Shown here: positions 1-7,306 of the stretch, piece by piece
Position numbering within the stretch: position 1 is the first letter of the stretch
Layout: each line of letters starts with the position of its first letter
Assembly: GCA_021772875.1 (NCBI GenBank)
Contig: JAJFLD010000171.1
Span: forward strand, 1-13,560
Source of the DNA: Ghiorsea sp.
GTDB lineage: Bacteria > Pseudomonadota > Zetaproteobacteria > Mariprofundales > Mariprofundaceae
Direction: 5' to 3'
Length of the DNA: 13,560 bases
Notes under the pieces: model-generated
The model's input: only the letters and a program-made list of their open reading frames with translations
Told to the model about the DNA's origin: nothing
The model's database searches: none
Position numbers and translations under genes: made by a program

Positions 1-24
1 AATATATTTCCATCCTTTTAAACA

Positions 25-876
25 TTAACCAGTCATGATTGGAATAGTGATTTTGCGTTTGTTCAGGGTAGTAACTTTTGCCATGACTGTTTCTGCCAAT
101 GCTTTGTAAATTTGAGCTTCTTTGGAATCTGGATGTGAAGCGACAATAGGTGTGCCAGCATCGCCATTTTCGCGAATGCTGATGGCAAGCGGCACTTTAG
201 CGATGACTTCAGTATTAAATTGTTTACCCAATCGCTCGGCACCACCTTGGTCGAAAATGTGAGATTCGCCATTACAATGTGGGCAGATAAATACGCTCAT
301 GTTTTCCACAATGCCAAGTGTGGGTACATGTACTTTATCAAACATACGAATACCTTTTTCACAATCAATCAAGGCAATATCTTGGGGGGTGGTGACCACC
401 ACAGCGCCGGTGACAGGCACGGTTTGTGAAAGGGTGAGTTGAGCATCGCCTGTGCCTGGAGGCATATCAATAATCAATATATCTAACTTACCCCAGCCTA
501 CACCGTTAAGTAGCTGACCCAAAGCACTGGCAACCATGGGGCCACGCCAAATCATGGCTTGATCATCTTCAACCAAAAAACCAATCGACATGACACGCAC
601 ACCATAGTTTTCCAAGGGAAAAATAATTTGTCCTTCAGAATCAACATGAGGTTTTTTACCTTTAAGACCAAGCATGTTTGGCAAAGAAGGACCATAAATG
701 TCGGCATCTAATAAGCCAACTTTTAAGCCATTTTGCGCCATCGCTACGGCTAAGTTTACAGCGGTGGTTGATTTACCAACGCCACCTTTGCCTGAGGCAA
801 CAGCAATAATATTGGTGATACCTTGGATGGGTTGTTTTGCACTTTTATCCACTTCTTTTGTTCCGCAGCCTGCCAT
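25..876 (-). CDS. apbC: Mrp/ApbC-family iron-sulfur cluster carrier ATPase
   Basis: The 283-residue protein is a cytosolic P-loop ATPase of the Mrp/NBP35 family, which binds an Fe-S cluster and passes it to apoproteins. It has the deviant Walker A motif GKGGVGKST (residues 29-37), a LLDAD segment at 55-59, the DMPPGTGD motif (137-144) and the family CPHC pair (Cys198, Cys201) that bridges the cluster in the dimer. It lacks the N-terminal MIP18/DUF59 domain found in longer Mrp proteins such as that of E. coli (about 370 residues), so it is the short form. The ATG at 876 is preceded by AAGGAG, which lies inside the end of the SPFH gene. The SPFH stop codon is in the same frame, one codon (GAC) before this ATG, so the two are probably translationally coupled. 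Family assignment is very secure; the client proteins are unknown. Confidence 0.95.
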   Translation of the reverse strand: MAGCGTKEVDKSAKQPIQGITNIIAVASGKGGVGKSTTAVNLAVAMAQNGLKVGLLDADIYGPSLPNMLGLKGKKPHVDSEGQIIFPLENYGVRVMSIGFLVEDDQAMIWRGPMVASALGQLLNGVGWGKLDILIIDMPPGTGDAQLTLSQTVPVTGAVVVTTPQDIALIDCEKGIRMFDKVHVPTLGIVENMSVFICPHCNGESHIFDQGGAERLGKQFNTEVIAKVPLAISIRENGDAGTPIVASHPDSKEAQIYKALAETVMAKVTTLNKRKITIPIMTG

Positions 877-879
877 GTC

Positions 880-1860
880 TTATGATTCTCCTTTGAATAA
901 TGCTTGGATTCCACCAAGGGCGCCAAGTGTAGCAGTGGCATCCATAGGCATAAAGATAGTTTTATCACCAGCTGTTTGGGCACCGATATGGTTCATGGTT
1001 TCTAAATAACGCACGGCAAGTAAATACTGGCTAAAGTCGGTGCCTAAAGTCTCTTTGAGTTTGTTCAAAGCTTGTTTTTCACCATCAGCTTCTAAAATCC
1101 GTGCTGAACGATTGCCTTCGGCAACCAAAATAGAAGATTCTTTTTCGCCTTCAGCCCTAAGAATAGCCGCTCTTCTCAAGCCTTCAGCCTCTAGAATTGA
1201 TGCACGTTTGTCGCGCTCTGCACGCATTTGTTTTTCCATGGCAGCCTGAATTTCTTTAGGCACTTCTAAGTCTTGAATTTCAACCCGTTTTACTTTTGCG
1301 CCCCAATCATCGGCAGCTTCATCTAATATCAGTTGAAGGCGAGAATTGATCTCTTCACGAGAAGATAAAGTTTTATCCAGTTCCATTTCACCCACCAAAC
1401 TACGCAGTGTGGTTTGTGCAAGTTTTTCAATGGCATTAGGTAGGTTAGAAATTCGATAGATAGCATCATGAGGATTGGTGATTTCGATATAAAGCAGGGC
1501 ATTGATATGGATGCTGACATTATCCTTGGTAATCACAATTTGCGATGGCATATCAAGCACGGTTTCACGAATATCAATGCGCGTAACTGTGGCAAGTTCG
1601 GTTTGGTATAAGCTGGAATCAGATTCGCCCAATAAACGACTCAGCGTGCTTTCGGAATGCCCTTTTTTCCAAATGAAATCGCGTTGCTGATCAACAAATG
1701 GGATAATAAAATTGATGCCTGGCTCTAGGGTGTGGGCATAATTACCAAAACGCTCAATGACCATGCGTTCGGAGCTGCGAATAACGATGATACCCTTGAA
1801 AATAAAGGCAACCACAACGGCTGCTAAAAATAGGGTGACGATTAAACCTGTGTCCATCAT
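880..1860 (-). CDS. qmcA: SPFH/stomatin-prohibitin family membrane protein (QmcA-like)
   Basis: The 326-residue protein has one N-terminal membrane segment (about residues 5-26), an SPFH domain (about 27-210, with VIERFGNY, MPSQIVITKDNV and WGAKVKRVEIQDLEVP) and an alanine/glutamate-rich coiled coil. The C-terminus (MPMDATATLGALGGI) resembles the tail of E. coli QmcA. Such proteins form large oligomers in membrane microdomains and are often encoded beside an NfeD protein, as here (37 bases from the NfeD stop). Residues 218-261 are four 11-residue repeats of the form RxxILxAEGx. Compared with E. coli QmcA as I remember it, about 30 extra residues sit between PFVDQQ and RIDIRETVLD (roughly residues 61-93). 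The start ATG at 1860 follows AGGAGA at good spacing; a second ATG follows at once. Family is secure; the exact orthologue is less so. Confidence 0.93.
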   Translation of the reverse strand: MMDTGLIVTLFLAAVVVAFIFKGIIVIRSSERMVIERFGNYAHTLEPGINFIIPFVDQQRDFIWKKGHSESTLSRLLGESDSSLYQTELATVTRIDIRETVLDMPSQIVITKDNVSIHINALLYIEITNPHDAIYRISNLPNAIEKLAQTTLRSLVGEMELDKTLSSREEINSRLQLILDEAADDWGAKVKRVEIQDLEVPKEIQAAMEKQMRAERDKRASILEAEGLRRAAILRAEGEKESSILVAEGNRSARILEADGEKQALNKLKETLGTDFSQYLLAVRYLETMNHIGAQTAGDKTIFMPMDATATLGALGGIQALFKGES

Positions 1861-1897
1861 ATAATCTCCTTGTTGTTTTTGATTTGAAAGGTTTGTT

Positions 1898-2320
1898 TCA
1901 TGATAAAGCTTTTACTGTCAGTGTGCTGCCATCCACTTCCACAATTTCGGCATAAGCTTGAGCAGGGATTTTTTCGTCTGATTTGGCTTGCCATAAGACA
2001 CCTTTGTAACGCACACGACCTTGGTGTGTGATGGCTTCAATGACTTCGACTTGCTGCCCAATCATATGGGTTGTGCCATCGGTGTTTTGTACGTCTTTTT
2101 TCTTGCGAAAGTTAAGTAGCAAGCCGTAAGTCACGGCTGATGCAGCAGCAAAGATAATCAATTGCAAAGTGATGCTTGGCATTATCCACCACGTGAAGAC
2201 GGATGTTAAAGCCGCACCACCTGCAAGAGCTAATAAGAAATATGTACCACTCATCAATTCAACAATGAGAATCATAAAAGCAACAATAAGCCAAATGTGC
2301 CAATGTTCTATATATGCCAT
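1898..2320 (-). CDS. NfeD-like short membrane protein, SPFH partner
   Basis: The 140-residue protein is a short NfeD. It has two or three hydrophobic segments in the first 75 residues (around 8-25, 27-47 and 50-70), then a soluble C-terminal domain of about 65 residues with the OB-fold pattern of NfeD (MIGQQVEVIEA, GRVRYKGVLWQAKS, AEIVEVDGSTLTVKAL). It has no serine-protease domain, so it is the short class, comparable to E. coli YbbJ next to QmcA. The family is thought to stabilise or recruit its SPFH partner, which is encoded 37 bases downstream. The open frame extends upstream to 2410, but the ATG at 2320 is chosen because a near-perfect AAGGAGGTC lies 6 bases before it and the extra 30 residues are not membrane-like. 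Confidence 0.88.
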   Translation of the reverse strand: MAYIEHWHIWLIVAFMILIVELMSGTYFLLALAGGAALTSVFTWWIMPSITLQLIIFAAASAVTYGLLLNFRKKKDVQNTDGTTHMIGQQVEVIEAITHQGRVRYKGVLWQAKSDEKIPAQAYAEIVEVDGSTLTVKALS

Positions 2321-2326
2321 GTGATT

Positions 2327-2335
2327 GACCTCCTT
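2327..2335 (-). promoter_or_regulatory. Strong Shine-Dalgarno site that sets the NfeD start
   Basis: The minus strand reads AAGGAGGTC, with AGGAGG 8 bases before the ATG at 2320. This is the best ribosome binding site in the window, and it rules out the longer reading frame that begins at 2410. Confidence 0.85.
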
Positions 2336-2368
2336 GCGCGCATGAGTGAGCTGAAAGGTGGTTGATTT

Positions 2369-2397
2369 TTGGGAACATGGCAAGTCCAATCTATATA
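2369..2397 (+). promoter_or_regulatory. Candidate sigma-70 promoter for the waaC operon
   Basis: A TTGGGA hexamer (2369-2374) and TATATA (2392-2397) are separated by exactly 17 bases in the divergent gap between the NfeD and heptosyltransferase genes. Transcription would start near 2404 and leave a leader of about 45 bases. The match is by eye only; no promoter was picked out for the opposite direction. Confidence 0.4.
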
Positions 2398-2449
2398 TTT
2401 TGTAAATCATAGCGGTAGAATTTAATGGTTATTTGATGCGCTTATTCTT

Positions 2450-3448
2450 ATGCTTGGGTCTGTGAAAGTTTTAATTGTTAAACTATCTGCTTTTGGCGAC
2501 ATTATTCATAGTCTTCCTGCTTTGGATGATTTGTTGGCACGGCCAGAAATCAAAGAAGTGCATTGGCTTGTGGATAGTCGCTTTGCTTTTGTAACGGAAG
2601 TGTTCCCAGAACAGGTGAAAGTACATCAAGTGGATTTTAAAGGAGCTAAACCTTTATCTGCTGTATTGACCATGGTGAAGAAGCTTAGGGCTGAAAAATT
2701 TGATATGGCTTTTGATTTACAGGGTTTGATGAAGTCTGCCGTGGTAGCAAGATTGATATGTAAAACAGTGTATGGCTTTGATAGCAAAATTATCCGTGAG
2801 AAACCTGCAGCATGGTTACAAACATCCATAAGCTTTCATGCACAAGCAAAACATGTCGTGCAGGTGTATCGCAATATTGTGCAAACACCTTGGTTTGAAA
2901 CCATCACTGAAGCTGAGATAGCATATTTGCCACCGAGTATTCATAAAAACATTACTATACTTCCTTTACCTGATGGTCTGATGTCTGAAAAACCTATTGT
3001 GATGCTTCATTTGGGAGGGGCTTGGCAAACGAAAATTCTGCCTGATCAAACATGGTTAGATATTGCCAAAGGCGCTGTTGAAAAAGGTTATCAAGTGGTT
3101 TGGTGTTGGGGTAATGTGGAGGAACAAAGCAAGGCGCAACAATTGAGTGTGGCAAGTGTTGGTATAGTTTTGAAGGAAAGGCAGGCGATGTTAAAGTTGT
3201 GTTCGCTGCTGAAACAAGTCGCTTTTATTGTTGGTGCAGATACTGGCGTCTTGCATCTTGCCGCAGCCCTTGGCACGCCAAGCATTAGTTTTTGGGGGCC
3301 TTCTGCATCATGGCGCTCGGCACCGCTTGGGTTGTCTGATAAACAGGTTGAATCCAAGCCAAAGTGTGGCCCGTGTTTTAAGCGTAGCTGCAATGATTTT
3401 ATTTGTATGGATATGATTAAGGCAGATGATATTGTGAGCCATCTATGA
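2450..3448 (+). CDS. waaC: LPS heptosyltransferase I-like (GT9 family)
   Basis: The 332-residue protein is a GT-B glycosyltransferase of family GT9, predicted to add L-glycero-D-manno-heptose to the Kdo-lipid A inner core on the cytoplasmic face. The N-terminus (VKVLIVKLSAFGDIIHSLPAL, with Asp17 at the catalytic-base position), the DLQGLMKSA segment (89-97) and GFDSKIIREKPAAWL resemble WaaC. The C-terminal half carries the nucleotide-sugar motif GADTGVLHLAAALGTP (262-277). A cysteine cluster near the end (C306, C309, C314, C319) is more like WaaF and related heptosyltransferases, so heptosyltransferase II or III is possible. The ATG at 2450 has no clear ribosome binding site; an in-frame GTG at 2462, which would begin MKVLIVK, is a good alternative. 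The stop overlaps the next gene in an ATGA. Confidence 0.88.
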   Translation: MLGSVKVLIVKLSAFGDIIHSLPALDDLLARPEIKEVHWLVDSRFAFVTEVFPEQVKVHQVDFKGAKPLSAVLTMVKKLRAEKFDMAFDLQGLMKSAVVARLICKTVYGFDSKIIREKPAAWLQTSISFHAQAKHVVQVYRNIVQTPWFETITEAEIAYLPPSIHKNITILPLPDGLMSEKPIVMLHLGGAWQTKILPDQTWLDIAKGAVEKGYQVVWCWGNVEEQSKAQQLSVASVGIVLKERQAMLKLCSLLKQVAFIVGADTGVLHLAAALGTPSISFWGPSASWRSAPLGLSDKQVESKPKCGPCFKRSCNDFICMDMIKADDIVSHL

Positions 3449-4185
3449 AAGTCTTAAGTTTAATCATTTTGCTGTTCAGTTTTGGTGTTGTAGCCGAGGC
3501 AAAATCGCCAGATTGTTTCCCTTTTACAGGCGAGCATATGAAATTTTCCGTGGGCTGGGAATTTGTGAATGCTGGTTCTGCGGAAATTCATATCACCCAA
3601 AAAGGAAACAACGGATACCGGGTGCACAACTTTGCGCGCACCAATGGTTTTCTTGATATATTTAAAAAAGTTCGCGATACAATTGTTTCTGAGGGTTTGT
3701 GTTTGAATCAACAGATGCAAAGCACATTATTTACTGCCGATCAATTGGAGCGAAAGTATACAGCGAAAAAGGAAACAAAATACTTATACAAAGAAAACAA
3801 AGTTGAATACACCAAGAATGGCAAAACAACAATGTATAATGATGTGCCAGCTGGTTATTTGAATATATTGGATGCATTTTATTTGACACGTTTGCACCCA
3901 CCAACAGCAGGACATCCGATTACAATTCCAGTCTTTGATTCTGCAGAAAAATATGATGTGGTTGTGAAGTTGTTAAAAAAAGAGAAACTTCGCGCGCCTT
4001 GGGGTGAGAAAGTCGATTGTTTGGTGATTGAACCCATACTTCAAACAGAAGGTGTGTTTTCTAGTGTGGGTACACTTAAGATTTGGTTAACCGATGATGA
4101 TAAACGTATTCCGTTGAAGATTACGGCAAAAATTAAAATTGGGCGCATTGTGATTAAAATGACCCAGTACAGAAAAGAAGATTAA
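3445..4185 (+). CDS. DUF3108-domain exported protein
   Basis: The 246-residue protein has a signal peptide (hydrophobic residues 3-17, AEA cleavage site at 17-19), so it is exported to the periplasm or outer membrane. The mature part fits the DUF3108 family: it begins with CFPFTGEHMKFSVGWEFVNAG, has the YLNILDAFYLTRL segment about midway, and ends in beta-strand-rich sequence (KIWLTDDDKRIPLKITAKI). The molecular function of this family is not established. The ATG overlaps the heptosyltransferase stop by four bases (ATGA), which implies translational coupling and supports a link to LPS or envelope assembly. Family membership is judged from these motifs and the length; any binding role for lipids or glycans would be inference. 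Confidence 0.82.
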   Translation: MKVLSLIILLFSFGVVAEAKSPDCFPFTGEHMKFSVGWEFVNAGSAEIHITQKGNNGYRVHNFARTNGFLDIFKKVRDTIVSEGLCLNQQMQSTLFTADQLERKYTAKKETKYLYKENKVEYTKNGKTTMYNDVPAGYLNILDAFYLTRLHPPTAGHPITIPVFDSAEKYDVVVKLLKKEKLRAPWGEKVDCLVIEPILQTEGVFSSVGTLKIWLTDDDKRIPLKITAKIKIGRIVIKMTQYRKED

Positions 4186-4196
4186 AAAGGAATACT

Positions 4197-4754
4197 ATGG
4201 AAATGACAACATATCAGGCTTTTGTGTATCACCACAGGCCAAGATTAACAGCCTTGGCGGCCATGGCTGTGATTATATTTGCGCAGCCCACGCTGGATAC
4301 ACTGATGTATGGCTCGCTTGTCGTGCTGTTAGGAGAGCTTGGTCGCACATGGGCCTCTGGTTATATTGAAAAAGATGCAGACCTTGCTACAGCAGGTCCT
4401 TACGCTTTTACCCGCAATCCTTTGTATGTTTCAAATCTAACCATGTTTCTTGGATTTTGTATCATGAGTAATAACATGCTTGCGGCATTGATTGGTATTG
4501 TTCTTTTCACGTGGATTTATGTGGTTATCATTGGTATTGAAGCAAGGCGTATGGTGCATTTGTTTGGTGATAGCTACCAAATATGGTCAGAGCATGTGCC
4601 TTTGTTTATTCCGCGTTTAACGCCTTGGAAAGATAGAACACGCAAAGCTTATTCTTTTGCGTTGATGTTTGAGCATATGGAACATAAACATTGGTTTGGC
4701 ATGGTTGTTGGCCTAGCTATCTTTTATCTTATTTATTATTTTCAAAACGTTTAA
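4197..4754 (+). CDS. ICMT/phospholipid-methyltransferase-like integral membrane methyltransferase
   Basis: The 185-residue protein has several membrane segments (about 17-30, 35-50, 80-92, 95-114 and 165-182). It carries the SAM-binding signature of the isoprenylcysteine carboxyl methyltransferase family: GPYAFTRNPLY (67-77) and then Glu115 with EARRMVHLFGDSYQIW, ending in FIPRL. Bacterial members methylate lipids or small molecules and mostly lack a known substrate. The ATG follows AAAGGA at a suitable distance and lies 11 bases after the DUF3108 stop. Its position between a heptosyltransferase and a second methyltransferase suggests a lipid or lipid-linked glycan substrate, but that is inference from context. 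Confidence 0.85.
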   Translation: MEMTTYQAFVYHHRPRLTALAAMAVIIFAQPTLDTLMYGSLVVLLGELGRTWASGYIEKDADLATAGPYAFTRNPLYVSNLTMFLGFCIMSNNMLAALIGIVLFTWIYVVIIGIEARRMVHLFGDSYQIWSEHVPLFIPRLTPWKDRTRKAYSFALMFEHMEHKHWFGMVVGLAIFYLIYYFQNV

Positions 4755-4797
4755 TTTTCTATTTCTTATATGATGAAGCTATTGCTGTGGAGAACCA

Positions 4798-5751
4798 ATG
4801 ACGCAAAGTAATGAAATGAGCACAACCCATTGCGACCTTTGTGGTGGCACCCAATTTGAAGCGCTTTCACAACATGATAGGCATGGCAAGGATTTGGAAA
4901 CAGTGGTGTGTATAGGCTGCGGTTTGGTGATGCATATGCCCGTACCCAGTGAGCAAGAAGTCGAAGATTATTATGCCAATGCTTACCGCCAAGATTATCA
5001 TGGTGAATCTGTGCCTAATGTCCGACGTGTGATGCGAGCTTGGAAAAATGGTGAGCGAATTTATAAGCGTGTTTCACCATTTCTCCAGAAAAAAGACCGC
5101 TGTATGGAAATAGGGGCGGGTTTGGGTTGCACGGTTAAAGTATTTGATACCCATGGTTTTCAAGCTACAGGTATTGAACCCAATAAAGATTTTAATAAGT
5201 ACTCGCGTGAACAACTACACACCAGTGTAGAAAATACCAACCTGTACGACTTACCTGAAAAACCTATCGCTGATGTAATTTTTCTTATCCATGTGATTGA
5301 ACACTTTTCCTCACCACGCAGGGCTTTGAGTAAAATGTTTCAATTGCTTGAAGATGGTGGGCAGATTTATATGGAGTGCCCCAATCTTGTAGGCCCATTT
5401 GCAACCTTTGGTCGCATGTTTCATTATGCCCACATTTACAATTTCACGCCAGAAACCTTGAAAGCATTGGCTTTGGAGTGTGGTTTTGAACTTGTACAAG
5501 ACTTTACAGCGCAAGCTGACCCTAATATTGAAATGTTGTTTCGTAAGGGCACACCTCAAAAGGCCTGTGCTGCTTTAACGATGCATGCGCGTTTTGTGAA
5601 GGGTGAAGTGAATAAGCATAACTGGTTCACCTATCATTTGCGTCTTGGGTATTGGGTATTACGCATTAAAAAATTATGGTCTTATCTGATGGAAGGTCTT
5701 TTTGCCAAAGGGTTTGTTTCACGTTTATTGGCAAGGTTGTCTAAGGGCTGA
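4798..5751 (+). CDS. Class I SAM-dependent methyltransferase with N-terminal zinc knuckle
   Basis: The 317-residue protein starts with two CxxC pairs (Cys12/Cys15 and Cys38/Cys41), a likely structural zinc site. A Rossmann methyltransferase domain follows: motif I is EIGAGLG (104-110), the acidic residue after strand 2 is Glu127, and the post-motif segment HVIEHF is at 165-170. This arrangement resembles sugar C-methyltransferases that have an N-terminal zinc domain, but those are usually about 400 residues with a further C-terminal domain that is absent here. It is therefore better called a Methyltransf_23-type enzyme of unknown substrate. The end is basic and hydrophobic (about 275-317), which may hold it at the membrane. 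The ATG follows GGAG. The gene ends the plus-strand operon, and a glycan substrate is plausible from context. Confidence 0.87.
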   Translation: MTQSNEMSTTHCDLCGGTQFEALSQHDRHGKDLETVVCIGCGLVMHMPVPSEQEVEDYYANAYRQDYHGESVPNVRRVMRAWKNGERIYKRVSPFLQKKDRCMEIGAGLGCTVKVFDTHGFQATGIEPNKDFNKYSREQLHTSVENTNLYDLPEKPIADVIFLIHVIEHFSSPRRALSKMFQLLEDGGQIYMECPNLVGPFATFGRMFHYAHIYNFTPETLKALALECGFELVQDFTAQADPNIEMLFRKGTPQKACAALTMHARFVKGEVNKHNWFTYHLRLGYWVLRIKKLWSYLMEGLFAKGFVSRLLARLSKG

Positions 5752-5766
5752 TGCTGTTGTAGTTGA

Positions 5767-5784
5767 TAGTGAAACCTCTCACTA
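5767..5784. other. Hairpin in the convergent gap, possible weak bidirectional terminator
   Basis: TAGTGA and TCACTA form a perfect 6-base-pair stem around a 6-base loop, between the ends of the plus-strand methyltransferase gene and the minus-strand glycosyltransferase gene. Neither strand has a U-run after it, so it is not a standard intrinsic terminator. It is the only stem found in this 73-base gap. Confidence 0.3.
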
Positions 5785-5824
5785 GCGGCAAAATAAGGTT
5801 GAGGCAAAGAGGCGGGTTAAACCA

Positions 5825-6610
5825 TTAAACTTTAGGATCAAACTTTGGTGGTTGATCCCAACCTTTCTCTTTCCAATCACGGCTCAAATAACGGTAAAAA
5901 GTGCCTTCGAAGTTGAATAAAGCAATGACAAAACCAGCTTTTCCATCCAAGAAACCAAGCCTCATAATGTAGGTGCGTATAAAAGCCCATATTCCACGTG
6001 ATAAGGCTTTGAAGAAACCGCCCGAGCTTCCCTTTTTACGTAGTTTTTCAGCGCCAAGTGTGGAGTAGCTATCAATTTTTCTTACTACATCGGAAAGATT
6101 TTGATAAGAAAAGTGTAACACGTCATGCTGAAGGTAACCGATCTTACCTTTTAAGTCCCAGCCTTCATGGACAAGGTCTTCATCGCGATAACGCATATGT
6201 GTTTTCTTAAAAAGTTTGGGTTGGCAATAATCGGGATACCACCCGCAGTGTTTAATCCAACGGCCCATAAACCAATTGCGGCGAGGTATCCAATAACCAT
6301 CATGGTTTTGTGCCTGTTGCAGGGTCATTCGAATTTCTTGGGCCAGTTCCGCAGTGCAACGTTCATCTGCATCAATGCTTAAAACCCATTCGTGGAGACA
6401 AGCATCAATGCCAGCGTTTCTTAGCTTACCAAAACCTTCAAAGGTGTGGTTGATGATGTTTGGGGTATATAATTTAGCAATTTCAATGGTGGAATCTGTG
6501 CAACCTGTATCTAAAATAACAATTTCATCGGCCCATGCCACGCTTTTCAGCGCATCTTCAATTTTGTCCTCTTCATTAAGGACGGGAATATAAACAGAGA
6601 TTTTTTGCAT
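5825..6610 (-). CDS. GT2-family glycosyltransferase, WaaE/KdtX-like
   Basis: The 261-residue protein is a GT-A fold glycosyltransferase. It begins with SVYIPVLNEEDKIEDALKSV and has DEIVILDTGCTDST (28-41) and the metal-binding DAD motif in SIDADER (78-84). GWYPDYCQPKLFKK (123-136) and DLVHEG (145-150) are typical of the WaaE/KdtX subgroup that adds a glucose-type sugar to the LPS inner core. The C-terminal region (about 200-240) is amphipathic or hydrophobic, consistent with peripheral membrane attachment. No clear ribosome binding site precedes the ATG at 6610. A hairpin with a U-run lies between this gene and the OmpA-like gene upstream, so its transcription may depend on read-through or on its own promoter. 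The donor sugar and acceptor cannot be read from sequence. Confidence 0.88.
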   Translation of the reverse strand: MQKISVYIPVLNEEDKIEDALKSVAWADEIVILDTGCTDSTIEIAKLYTPNIINHTFEGFGKLRNAGIDACLHEWVLSIDADERCTAELAQEIRMTLQQAQNHDGYWIPRRNWFMGRWIKHCGWYPDYCQPKLFKKTHMRYRDEDLVHEGWDLKGKIGYLQHDVLHFSYQNLSDVVRKIDSYSTLGAEKLRKKGSSGGFFKALSRGIWAFIRTYIMRLGFLDGKAGFVIALFNFEGTFYRYLSRDWKEKGWDQPPKFDPKV

Positions 6611-6625
6611 GGTTTATGTAAGTTG

Positions 6626-6664
6626 AAAAAGACATACACGCTTAAGATAAGTTTAGGCGTGTAT
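6626..6664 (-). terminator. Candidate intrinsic terminator after the OmpA-like gene
   Basis: On the minus strand ATACACGC (6664-6657) pairs perfectly with GCGTGTAT (6641-6634) around a 15-base loop, and five U residues (6630-6626) follow after three bases. The first arm lies 14 bases past the OmpA-like stop. The loop is long and the U-run short, so efficiency may be moderate. A second inverted repeat (GATAAG 6672-6667, CTTATC 6651-6646) is interleaved with it. Confidence 0.55.
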
Positions 6665-6678
6665 AGCTTATCAAGGCA

Positions 6679-7293
6679 TTATTTTTTGATGAACAATTCG
6701 ATACGACGGTTTAAGGCACGGCCTTCTGGTGTATCATTGCTTGCAACGGGCTCAATATTAGCATGTCCTACAACTTCAATATTTTCTGGTGGGAAACCCG
6801 CCCCCCAAATGAGGTAACGTGCAACTTCGCCAGCACGTCGTGCAGATAAGTCCCAATTGTCTGAAAATTGGCCACGCCACTTTTCACTCACGGGAAGATT
6901 ATCTGTATGGCCAACGATGCTTAAAATATTGTTGCCATCCAAGCTCTCAGCAATGCGTTTTAAAAGATCAGCTGCACCCACTTGGTCAATGCGATACGAA
7001 CCGCTGGGGAAAAGGATGTCTTGTTGCATGGTGACTTTAATGGTGCCTGTTTGTTCATTTTGTTCAATAAGCACTTGTTTATCGAGGATTTCTTGTTCAA
7101 GTTGTTGATTCAATTGTGTAACCGATTGCAACAAAGATGCTCGCTCTTGTTTAAGTTTAGCATTTTCTTTTTGTAGAGATTCAGTTTGTTTGGCTTGATA
7201 TTGTAAGGCTTGTAACTCTTCTTTGTTGATATTTTGGCAGCCAGTTAAAATCAAGGTTGCGCATAGAACAAATCCAATACGTTGAAACATCAT
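6679..7293 (-). CDS. OmpA-family lipoprotein with coiled coil
   Basis: The 204-residue protein (from ATG 7293) has a lipoprotein signal peptide ending in the lipobox LTGC, with lipidated Cys19. A glutamine/lysine/glutamate-rich coiled coil follows (about 24-80), then a C-terminal OmpA/MotB peptidoglycan-binding domain (about 85-204). The domain shows LFPSGSYRID, GHTDNLPV (128-135), WDLSARRAGEVARYL with the ligand-binding Asp148 and Arg153, and NRRIELF at the end. It probably anchors a membrane to the cell wall. The frame is open to an ATG at 7311, but AAGGGGA lies 6 bases before the ATG at 7293 and the shorter start gives a normal signal peptide; the next codon, at 7290, is also ATG. It lies 94 bases after the O-antigen-ligase-like gene. 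Confidence 0.9.
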   Translation of the reverse strand: MMFQRIGFVLCATLILTGCQNINKEELQALQYQAKQTESLQKENAKLKQERASLLQSVTQLNQQLEQEILDKQVLIEQNEQTGTIKVTMQQDILFPSGSYRIDQVGAADLLKRIAESLDGNNILSIVGHTDNLPVSEKWRGQFSDNWDLSARRAGEVARYLIWGAGFPPENIEVVGHANIEPVASNDTPEGRALNRRIELFIKK

Positions 7294-7299
7294 AAATTT

Positions 7300-7306
7300 T
7301 CCCCTT
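7300..7306 (-). promoter_or_regulatory. Ribosome binding site that favours the OmpA-like start at 7293
   Basis: The minus strand reads AAGGGGA, 6 bases before the ATG at 7293. The alternative ATG at 7311 lies upstream of this site and has no comparable sequence before it. Confidence 0.6.

Noticed and set aside
2321..2410. Longer N-terminus for the NfeD-like protein
   Set aside because: The added residues are polar and not family-like, and a near-perfect ribosome site sits right before the ATG at 2320.
3091..3393. Minus-strand frame of 100 codons inside the heptosyltransferase gene
   Set aside because: It overlaps the conserved nucleotide-sugar motif and cysteine cluster of the real gene and resembles no family.
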